From VRUE01 sp963712595 (GTDB lineage: Bacteria > Actinomycetota > Thermoleophilia > Solirubrobacterales > 70-9), in contig CAVQIM010000001.1 of assembly GCA_963712595.1 (NCBI GenBank), forward strand, positions 186,001 through 250,000: a stretch of 64,000 nucleotides of DNA. Direction: 5' to 3'. Both the position numbers and the translations under genes were made by a program. Positions 58,339 to 64,000 of the stretch are shown piece after piece. Under the pieces are notes generated by a model that saw only the letters and a program-made list of their open reading frames with translations, was not told where the DNA came from and did not search any database. Position 1 is the first letter of the stretch; each line of letters starts with the position of its first letter.

Positions 58339-59120
58339 CCAGGCTCCGCCGCGGCAATCGCCGCTTTGAGATCGTCCACCGCCTGGCCGCTGCCGCCACA
58401 CCAGACGAAGGTCTCGCGGTTGCCCTTGGGGCCGGGCAGGCCGGAGGAGGCGAAGCCCCGCACCGGCAGACCGAGGTCGCGGGCGGCCAGGGCGACGGCG
58501 AGGATCGCCTCGCGCCTGTCGCCCGCGTCGCGCACGACGCCCTTGCCAACCCGCTCCCGTCCCAGCTCGAACTGCGGCTTGACCATCGCCAGCACCTCGC
58601 CCCCGGGCGCCAGGCAGCCGGCCACGGCGGGCAGCACCTTGACCAGCGATATGAAGGAGACGTCGACCGTCGCCAGGCTGGGCGCGAAGGGCAGGTCGGC
58701 CGGCACCAGCTCGCGTGCGTTGAGCCGCTCGATCGCACTGACGCGAGGGTCCTCGCGCAGCCTCAGGTCGAGTTGGCCAAAGGCGACGTCGACCGCGGCA
58801 ACACGCGTTGCGCCGCGCTGCAGCATGCAGTCGGTGAAGCCACCGGTGGAGGCGCCGACGTCGAGGCAGTCGCGCCCCGCAACGTCGATGCCCAGCGCCT
58901 CGAGGGCGTTGTCGAGCTTGATCCCGCCGCGGGAGACGAAGCGGGGACCCTCCTCGACGATCAGCGCCGCCTCGGGCTCGACCAGCTGGCTGGGCCGCAG
59001 CGCTACCGGGCCGTCGCGGCCAACGCGCACGGCGCCAGCTCGCACGGCGCCGGCCGCGGCCGTGCGCGAGGGAAAGAGGCCGCGCTCGGCCAGAACCGCG
59101 TCGATTCGTGCCTTCTTCAT
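58335..59120 (-). CDS. tlyA: TlyA family rRNA methyltransferase (hemolysin-like)
   Basis: TlyA methylates 16S and 23S rRNA 2'-O positions, and its loss gives capreomycin resistance in mycobacteria. The 261-residue protein has an N-terminal S4 RNA-binding domain (ARIDAVLAERGLFPSRTAA, VEPEAALIVEEGP) and a FtsJ-like Rossmann methyltransferase with the SAM motif CLDVGASTGGFTDCML, then DVSFISLVKVLPA and MVKPQFE. The K-D-K-E style catalytic residues appear intact. ATG at 59120. Confidence 0.93.
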   Translation of the reverse strand: MKKARIDAVLAERGLFPSRTAAAGAVRAGAVRVGRDGPVALRPSQLVEPEAALIVEEGPRFVSRGGIKLDNALEALGIDVAGRDCLDVGASTGGFTDCMLQRGATRVAAVDVAFGQLDLRLREDPRVSAIERLNARELVPADLPFAPSLATVDVSFISLVKVLPAVAGCLAPGGEVLAMVKPQFELGRERVGKGVVRDAGDRREAILAVALAARDLGLPVRGFASSGLPGPKGNRETFVWCGGSGQAVDDLKAAIAAAEPG

Positions 59121-59447
59121 CTGCTGGAACGCTACCGGCGGCCAGGGCCCCTGGCCGTTCGTCTGAAGCGGCTACAGGTTTTTAACCACGCTTTGACTAG
59201 GTCTGGTCTCCTATGGCTCGAGCTGGTGGCCGTGGGAGAAGGGGCTCCCGGAACCAGCAGTTGGTCTGTGATCCCACTCACACACAAATCGCACATACGT
59301 TCGTACGCTGTTCAAGGATTCGCAGAGGACGACCGATAAGGGGCAGAACGAAAGACTTCTTGGTTGGGTTCGGCGTCGCCCATATGGCGCCCATCGCTTC
59401 CCACGATGGCGCGTCCGCGACACATCAAGGGCCCACCTACCTCCCAC

Positions 59448-59499
59448 GGATCCACATATATAGAGATACATATCTCTCCTCCCTGTAGTAACCCCAGAA
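59448..59499 (-). repeat. Leader-like repeat, copy 1
   Basis: On the minus strand it reads GGGGTTACTACAGGGAGGAG, then AGAGA-TATGTA-TCTCT (a 5-bp hairpin), then a TATGTGGATCC end. The same order, GGGGTTACTAGAGGGAGGAG, AGAGACGTCTCT, TATGTGGGTCC, occurs at 62960-63008. Both copies are followed by CCTAC-like bases farther on. The purine run looks like a ribosome site with the hairpin behind it. Confidence 0.6.
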
Positions 59500-59526
59500 A
59501 CGCCTCGCCTCCCCGGCGGGGCGTTT
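59498..59526. terminator. Bidirectional-type terminator hairpin
   Basis: AAACGCC ... CGCC pairs with GGCG ... GGCGTTT around a 5-base loop, with TTTTCTGTT following on the plus strand and TTTCTGG on the minus strand. It lies 40 bases after the GGDEF-like gene stop on the minus strand. Confidence 0.65.
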
Positions 59527-59566
59527 TCTGTTGGCCACTCCCGTCCAGCAGCAGGCTTAGTGGAGG

Positions 59567-60610
59567 TCAGCGGCTGGCTCTACGAGCGCGCTCGACCAGG
59601 CTGTCAAGGATATCGTCGTCCTCCAGCATCGCCAGACCGACCGTGATCGGGACGCCGGGGTAGCGCTCGGCAAAATCGGAACACGCTTTCTCGAGGCGAT
59701 CGCCGACGTCCACCTGAACTTCTCCAGCGAGGGCGCAGACGAACTCCTCCTCACTCCAGCGAACGATCGGGTCATACGAACGGAGGCCTGCCTCGAGGGC
59801 GAGGAAGAGATGCTGGTCCCGTGAAGCGCGCACAGAATCGCCGTTATGGCACTCCTCGGCCTGCGTGACCTCCCCGAGGGTGACGATGCCGAGTGTCAGC
59901 ACGCCTCCAACACCGCGAGCGCGTTCGATCTCGTGACCCAAGAGCACGTTCCCAATGCGCCTCCCGTAAGCGTCGCTCAACACGTCCATCAACTCGCGGT
60001 CGATCTCGCTCGTCGGTTCGCGGCGTAGCGCGGAAACGTCCCGATCGGCCGACGCATGCTTGCGGTTATCGGAAGCCTTTGCCCTGACGGCAGCAGCAGC
60101 CCTCCCGGTGGTCGCCGCTGCGACATCGGTCAGAACGTCTTCGCCCAGCTCAGCCGGCGTGTCCCCTCCAGCGACGGCGGTCCCTTGCCCCCCCCCGCCC
60201 TGAACCACGGCGGTCTCGTCCCGATTGCGAGCGGTCTCGTCCCGATTGCGAGCGGTCTCGTCCCGATTGCGGCCGCCTGCATGACGCTCCGAGGAGCTCC
60301 GTGTACGACCGGAGGTGGTTGCCGCCCTTGCCATTGTCCCTTCTTCCCGTACGGCCTTGGCGTGCTCGTAAACGCGAATAAGGCCGGGGCTGGGGGACGG
60401 GTGCGCCTCAAGCTCGAGATCGAAGGCTTCCTGATCGCGATCGGAGAGGCGCTGGTCGGCATCGGAAGCCGCTTGATCGCGATCGGACATCGCCTGATCG
60501 GAATCGGAGCTCGCCTGATCGCCGCCTGAGCCCGTTTGATCCTCGTTGGAGGAGGCTTGGTCAGGCTCAACCTCCGCCGAGCGCCGACGGTCGGGTGCTC
60601 CTGAATCCAT
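59567..60610 (-). CDS. Degenerate GGDEF protein with heptad DQ repeats
   Basis: ATG at 60610, with AGGAAGG upstream, gives 347 residues. Residues 17-65 are seven perfect heptads starting with DQ (consensus DQAxSDx). Residues 114-134 are three copies of RNRDETA. A C-terminal GGDEF-fold domain follows (about 210-345) in which the active motif reads R-W-S-E-E-E-F (284-290), so cyclase activity is probably lost. Actinobacterial GGDEF proteins often carry such DQ heptads, likely a coiled or disordered stalk. A nine-C run at 60188-60196 lies within the coding sequence. Confidence 0.75.
   Translation of the reverse strand: MDSGAPDRRRSAEVEPDQASSNEDQTGSGGDQASSDSDQAMSDRDQAASDADQRLSDRDQEAFDLELEAHPSPSPGLIRVYEHAKAVREEGTMARAATTSGRTRSSSERHAGGRNRDETARNRDETARNRDETAVVQGGGGQGTAVAGGDTPAELGEDVLTDVAAATTGRAAAAVRAKASDNRKHASADRDVSALRREPTSEIDRELMDVLSDAYGRRIGNVLLGHEIERARGVGGVLTLGIVTLGEVTQAEECHNGDSVRASRDQHLFLALEAGLRSYDPIVRWSEEEFVCALAGEVQVDVGDRLEKACSDFAERYPGVPITVGLAMLEDDDILDSLVERARRASR
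60210..60272. repeat. 21-bp tandem repeat, three copies
   Basis: GCGGTCTCGTCCCGATTGCG plus one base is repeated at 60210, 60231 and 60252 almost perfectly, encoding RNRDETA three times in the GGDEF-like gene. Copies this similar point to recent slippage. Confidence 0.9.
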
Positions 60611-60791
60611 GGCATCCTTCCTCTCGAGCTGAGGGGCAGCCCGAGACGGCTCCAGATCGATTGACCGTCTGGCGAGAATAGCACCGCTTTGGCTCCCCAA
60701 AGGGGTTTTGCAGATCACAGGCCGGGCCCCAGCCCCTCGGGTCGCCTGACGTCGCTGCCGAAGGTATTCGGGACCCACGACCGGGTCCCGA

Positions 60792-61340
60792 ATGCGAGAT
60801 AGTTCCCGCGTGACGCGCCGGCGGGGACTGATTGCATCGGGGATCGCAACGCTGATCCTGCTCCTCGCCATGTCCCCCGCCGAGAACCGGATGAAGGACA
60901 CCGGCGGCCCCGGGATGGTCCCCTTCGAGCTCACGGGCGGACAGGACCGGGCCGACGAGATCCTTGCCGAATGGGGCGAGGAGGGAAAGGACGCCGCTCG
61001 CGAGTCGCTGTGGATCGACTTCGGCTTCCTGCTCGCCTACGGGGCCTTTCTCACCTTCGCCCTTGCCGCGGTTCGCGATCTGGCCCGGCAACGAGGCTGG
61101 CGTCGCCTCGCCGCGATAGGAGCGGTCGCCGTCTCGCTCGGCGCTCTCGTGGCGGCGTTCGACGCGCTCGAGAACGTCTGCCTGCTGCTGACCCTCGGGG
61201 GCGCCGGCGCTGTCTTCCCGCTTCTAGCGACGATCTTCGCTTCCTGCAAGTTCGTCCTGCTGGCGGCGGCGATCGCCTACCTGCTCGCCGGCCTGGTGGC
61301 TTGGCTGCGCAGCCGCGGTTTGGCCGCACGGACGTCTTAG
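60792..61340 (+). CDS. Four-span membrane protein of unknown function
   Basis: The 182-residue protein has spans at about 12-28 (GLIASGIATLILLLAMS), 76-95 (FGFLLAYGAFLTFALAA), 107-130 (AIGAVAVSLGALVAAFDALEN) and 145-172 (LATIFASCKFVLLAAAIAYLLAGLVAWL). The loop between the first two is acidic with GGQDRADEILAEWGEEGK. The plan resembles small actinobacterial proteins of unknown role. ATG at 60792. It is divergent from the GGDEF-like gene, 181 bases apart. Confidence 0.7.
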   Translation: MRDSSRVTRRRGLIASGIATLILLLAMSPAENRMKDTGGPGMVPFELTGGQDRADEILAEWGEEGKDAARESLWIDFGFLLAYGAFLTFALAAVRDLARQRGWRRLAAIGAVAVSLGALVAAFDALENVCLLLTLGGAGAVFPLLATIFASCKFVLLAAAIAYLLAGLVAWLRSRGLAARTS

Positions 61341-61417
61341 CGGCGCCGCCTTTCCACAGCTGACCGGCGGACCGGCGGCGGCACAGTGCTCGCCGCCGCC
61401 GATCCCCGATTTACCTC

Positions 61418-62140
61418 TTAGCCGAATTCGACGACCACTGCCCGCAGCGAGGCGGCGGTGGCCGAGCTGCAACCGGTGCTGCCGAACGCGATCGCAGAGA
61501 GCGTCTGCGGCTGACCGGCCTGCTGCAGGCCGATCGCAGCGGAGTTGCCGCTGACCGGTTCGAAATTGAACGGCGGGGTGCCGCTGGCGTTGGCGAAGAT
61601 GCTCGCGCCGGTGTACGGCACGCCGTTGACCAGCACCGTAACGGAGGCGAAGCACGCTTCTCCCCCTGGACCGTCAGCGTCGGTCGGGGTGCCCTTCAGT
61701 TCGACCAGGAGCTCGTAGGACTTGCCCGCCGCGGGGGTGAAGGTCGCGGGGCCCGTCAGGGACACGGGCGTTCCGCCGGTCGGTTCGCTGGTCAAGCCAG
61801 GCACGAAGGGCGCCTGCACTTCGGCGACCTGCAGACCGGCGAGGGTGCCCGCCGCCAGGTTGTTTCTGGTCAGGGTCGCTTTCTTCACCTTGCCGCTGGT
61901 GACCGCTTCCTTCTTGATCTTTGCGCCGGTGACCGAGTTCGCTGCGAGGCTCTTCGCCTTGACCGCGTTCTTGGCCAGGTTTCGCGACTTCACGGCATTG
62001 GCGGCGATGTTGTTCGACTTGACCGCGTTCTTGCCGAGCGTCGAAGCGGCATAGACCACGCCGCCGCTCACCGCCAAGAACAAGGCGATTGTCGCCACGA
62101 CGTTCGCGTAGCTGAACGTCCTACGGAGTTGCTTCCTCAC
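61418..62140 (-). CDS. Secreted protein with decapeptide repeats
   Basis: GTG at 62140 follows GAGGAG and gives 240 residues. A signal-anchor (SYANVVATIALFLAVSGGVVYAAS) precedes six 10-residue repeats at about 36-95 (consensus K-N-A-V-K-S-x-x-L-A). A beta-sandwich C-terminal domain with three cysteines follows. Similar 'K/N-A-V ... L' decapeptide proteins are numerous in Solirubrobacterales and may form a solenoid. The function is unknown. Confidence 0.75.
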   Translation of the reverse strand: MRKQLRRTFSYANVVATIALFLAVSGGVVYAASTLGKNAVKSNNIAANAVKSRNLAKNAVKAKSLAANSVTGAKIKKEAVTSGKVKKATLTRNNLAAGTLAGLQVAEVQAPFVPGLTSEPTGGTPVSLTGPATFTPAAGKSYELLVELKGTPTDADGPGGEACFASVTVLVNGVPYTGASIFANASGTPPFNFEPVSGNSAAIGLQQAGQPQTLSAIAFGSTGCSSATAASLRAVVVEFG

Positions 62141-62251
62141 GTTTCGCTCTCCTCTCGGGCATGCATCGAGCCCTATGACCGGGTGCAGGAGCGCGCGGCA
62201 TACACACACTCCTGCCTAGTCCGGCTACTCTATTCGCTCGAAGCACTTAGG

Positions 62252-62268
62252 GGTACCAAAAAGGTACC
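62252..62268. promoter_or_regulatory. Paired GGTACC palindromes with A5 spacer
   Basis: GGTACC-AAAAA-GGTACC lies at 62252-62268 in the upstream region of the decapeptide-repeat gene. Two six-base palindromes with centres 11 bases apart, about one helical turn, fit a dimeric repressor operator. No regulator is assigned. Confidence 0.4.
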
Positions 62269-62300
62269 GACGTCGACAGAGGGCTCCGGATTCGCCAGGC

Positions 62301-62555
62301 TCAGACCGGCGCCCAGCCCTCGGGTCGCTTGACGTAGAGGCCGAGGCCGAGGCGGGTATCCAGCGGCCCGTAGAGGTCGTCGTAGAAGGGCCCGAAGGCA
62401 AAATGCGCCTCGCCGCCCCCAGCTCGCTTGGCCAGCGCGACGAGGTCGAGGAACTCGTCTTCGGAGAGTTTCTCGGGGGCGACGTTGAGAAAATGCCGAA
62501 AACCACGGGCGTAAAGCTCCCCCCAGTTCTCGGCGGTTACTTCCAGCTCAGGCAC
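62301..62555 (-). CDS. Small hypothetical protein
   Basis: The 84-residue acidic protein (LEVTAENWGELYARGFRHFL, SEDEFLDLVALAKRAGGGE, LGLGLYVKRPEGW) has mixed helix and strand character and good codon use. No family is recognised. ATG at 62555. It is divergent from the XRE regulator gene, 76 bases away. Confidence 0.55.
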   Translation of the reverse strand: MPELEVTAENWGELYARGFRHFLNVAPEKLSEDEFLDLVALAKRAGGGEAHFAFGPFYDDLYGPLDTRLGLGLYVKRPEGWAPV

Positions 62556-62631
62556 GCCAGGACGACTCCACCGCCATACTTGAGTTCAAGTCTATAGACC
62601 GCGGCAATGCCGGCGGGAAGCGTCTTCATGG

Positions 62632-62883
62632 ATGGCGCGCCGCGCAGAACCCCAACCAGCGCTTGGTCGAGCGATACGCCGGCTACGCAAGGACCGACAG
62701 CTCAGTCAGGAGGAGCTGGGGTTCGAATCTGGGATCCACCCAACCTGGATCTCCCACATCGAGTCAGGCCGGGCGAATCCGGCCTGGGGGACGGTCCGGC
62801 GCATCGCCCGCGTGCTCGACGTGCCTCTCTCCGAGCTGGTCCTGCTGGCGGAGGAGATCGACCGGCCCAAAGAGCCGATCTGA
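62632..62883 (+). CDS. XRE family helix-turn-helix regulator
   Basis: The 83-residue protein is a single HTH_3 domain: LGRAIRRLRKDRQLSQEELGFESGIHPTWISHIESGRANPAW, then a helix VRRIARVLDVPLSELVLLAEE. The recognition helix HPTWISHIE and the SQEEL helix are canonical. It lacks a ligand domain. Start ATG at 62632. The target may be its own or the divergent gene's promoter. Confidence 0.88.
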   Translation: MARRAEPQPALGRAIRRLRKDRQLSQEELGFESGIHPTWISHIESGRANPAWGTVRRIARVLDVPLSELVLLAEEIDRPKEPI

Positions 62884-62959
62884 CCGTCGCAGCACCGCGA
62901 CTCGGCGCTCTTGGCGCCGGCGCGGCTAACGCAGTAGATCCACGACGCTCCCTACGTGC

Positions 62960-63008
62960 GGACCCACATACATAGAGACGTCTCTCCTCCCTCTAGTAAC
63001 CCCAAGAA
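62960..63008 (-). repeat. Leader-like repeat, copy 2
   Basis: On the minus strand: GGGGTTACTAGAGGGAGGAG, AGAGACGTCTCT (a perfect palindrome), ATGTATGTGGGTCC. It matches 59448-59499 over about 45 bases with gaps. The ATG would open a 15-codon frame ending in TAG near 62925, a possible leader peptide. It lies 66 bases beyond the dxs stop. Confidence 0.6.
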
Positions 63009-63074
63009 GAGACGCGGGCAGGCTAGCCGATTGAGCCGTTTGGTGCAAGCCCAAATTCGGAGGAGGCAGCCCGG

Positions 63075-64000
63075 TCAGCGCAGGGCGGGCTCGGTGGCGC
63101 CAAGCGCTGCGAGGACACGGTCGCAGACCGCCTCGCCGCTGAGACCGACCTCCGCTCGCAGCAGCGCCGGCTTGCCGTGGGTGACGTAGCGATCGGGAAG
63201 GCCGATGCGGAGCACCCGGGCCCGCTCTCCCGGGCGCTCGGCGAAGGCGTCCTCGAGCTGCTCGAGCACGGCCGAGCCGAAGCCACCGGGAAGAACGTTC
63301 TCCTCGATCGTCACCAGCAGCTCGTGCTCGAGCGCAAGCCGCTCCAGCAGCTCGGTGTCGAGCGGCTTGGCGAAGCGGGCGTCGGCGACGGTGGGGTTGA
63401 GGCCGTGACCGGCGAGGATCTCGGCCGCCTCGGTGGCGACGGAGACGCCGAAGCCGAAGCCGAGCAGGGCGACGCGCTCGCCGCTGCCGAGCAGCTCGCC
63501 GCTGCCGAGCGGGATCGTCTCGGGCTTCGCCGGCAGCGTCGCTCCCTCGGCCGCGCCGCGGGGGTAGCGCAGCGCCGCCGGGCCGTCGTGGGCGATCGCG
63601 GTGTGCAGCATGTGAACCAGCATCGCCTCGTCGCGGGGGGCCATCACCACGACGTTGGGGATCGGGCGGAAGTAGGAGACGTCGAAGGCGCCGTGATGGG
63701 TGGGGCCGTCGTCGCCGACGAGGCCCGCGCGGTCCATCGCGAAGGTGACGTCGAGCTCCTGCAGGCAGACGTCGTGGATGATCTGGTCGTAGGCGCGCTG
63801 GAGGAAGGTCGAGTAGATCGCGCAGACCGGCTTCGCCCCCTGCAGGGCCAGCCCCGAGGCGAGCAGCACCGCGTTCTGCTCGGCGATGCCGACGTCGTAG
63901 TACTGCTCGGGAACCTCGTCGGCGAGCTTCTGCAGGCCGGTCCCCCCCGCCATCGCCGCGGTGATTCCCATTACGCGGCTGTCGCGGCGGGCCTCGGCGA
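63075..64000 (-). CDS. dxs: 1-deoxy-D-xylulose-5-phosphate synthase, C-terminal part
   Basis: Dxs condenses pyruvate and glyceraldehyde 3-phosphate with thiamine diphosphate to start the MEP isoprenoid route. The frame enters from beyond the right edge and continues as SRVMGITAAMAGGTGL. The pyrimidine-binding domain is visible with YYDVGIAEQNAVLLASGLALQG and AMDRAGLVGDDGPTHHGAFD, then the transketolase C-terminal domain (LLGFGFGVSVATEAAEIL, TIEENVLPGGFGSAV). The N-terminal TPP domain lies outside the window. The stop is at 63075. Confidence 0.95.
   Translation of the reverse strand, partial: AEARRDSRVMGITAAMAGGTGLQKLADEVPEQYYDVGIAEQNAVLLASGLALQGAKPVCAIYSTFLQRAYDQIIHDVCLQELDVTFAMDRAGLVGDDGPTHHGAFDVSYFRPIPNVVVMAPRDEAMLVHMLHTAIAHDGPAALRYPRGAAEGATLPAKPETIPLGSGELLGSGERVALLGFGFGVSVATEAAEILAGHGLNPTVADARFAKPLDTELLERLALEHELLVTIEENVLPGGFGSAVLEQLEDAFAERPGERARVLRIGLPDRYVTHGKPALLRAEVGLSGEAVCDRVLAALGATEPALR

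Larger units (their letters stand above)
59121..59566. other. 446-base non-coding region upstream of tlyA
   Basis: No convincing gene is seen. Two open frames of 86-91 codons cross it on opposite strands, lack conserved character and are probably chance. It contains the leader-like repeat at 59448-59499 and the hairpin at 59498-59526. Purine-rich GGGAGGAGAGA followed by ATG on the minus strand could be a ribosome site for a short leader peptide. Confidence 0.5.

Noticed and set aside
59211..59471. 86-codon minus-strand gene after the GGAGGAG motif
   Set aside because: It has a good ribosome-site-like run and ATG, but the predicted protein has no regular character and the second copy of the motif opens only a 15-codon frame, so a leader is more likely than a gene.

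Overview
The window is high-GC bacterial DNA with actinobacterial gene order and many GTG/TTG starts. The secreted proteins, decapeptide-repeat proteins and gene order suggest a deep-branching actinobacterium, most likely class Thermoleophilia (Solirubrobacterales-like). That placement is inference from family resemblance; no rRNA gene is present. Most genes are housekeeping, densely packed and often overlap by 4 bases.

Layout. 1-2.0 kb: an ECF sigma factor flanked by two paralogous small proteins. 2-16.7 kb, mostly minus strand: rel, recJ, a small membrane gene, a fused secDF, a zinc-ribbon/PAS protein, ruvB-ruvA-ruvC, yebC, an M29 aminopeptidase and pdxT-pdxS. This stringent-response, repair, export and vitamin B6 order recalls the relA-secDF-ruvCAB-yebC-pdxST stretch of Mycobacterium. 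16.8-26 kb: an RpiR-type regulator, a divergent four-gene run of membrane and zinc-site proteins, YjbQ, a Ser/Thr kinase, and a cluster of secreted proteins including an LEA-like 11-mer-repeat lipoprotein and a trypsin-like protease. 26.2-34.7 kb: a 1335-residue copper-radical (galactose-oxidase-like) secreted protein, a DEAD-box helicase without a canonical start codon, a zinc-finger protein, an EamA-like transporter, an IPT/PASTA secreted protein and a VOC protein.

34.7-37.7 kb is an accessory, decaying segment beside a tRNA(CAT). It holds a frameshifted hicBA toxin-antitoxin locus, orphan small genes, gene fragments without start codons, and a diverged direct repeat of about 50 bp. 37.8-41.4 kb: an Hpt protein, a thioredoxin-fold lipoprotein, an SDR, a glycosyltransferase and tRNA-Asn.

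41.4-59.1 kb, all minus strand: dnaG-dgt, recO-mutM, xerD-DUF3866-M20 peptidase-pyrG-(MraY-like)-mctB-steA-recN, an MFS exporter, and nadK-tlyA. The last run matches the conserved actinobacterial tlyA-nadK-recN-steA-mctB-pyrG-xerD block with the MFS gene inserted. 59-64 kb: a degenerate GGDEF protein with heptad repeats, small membrane and secreted proteins, an XRE regulator, and the 3' part of dxs running off the window.

The least explained signals are non-coding. (i) Two ~110-bp REPIN-like palindromes (44.2 and 55.7 kb) share subterminal boxes while their outer stems co-vary. (ii) A 69-bp palindrome is inserted in frame inside recJ. (iii) A 194-bp multi-hairpin element is bounded by 20-bp inverted repeats (26.0 kb). 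(iv) A 27-bp repeat lies downstream of two unrelated genes. (v) A ~50-bp leader-like repeat occurs at 59.45 and 62.96 kb.
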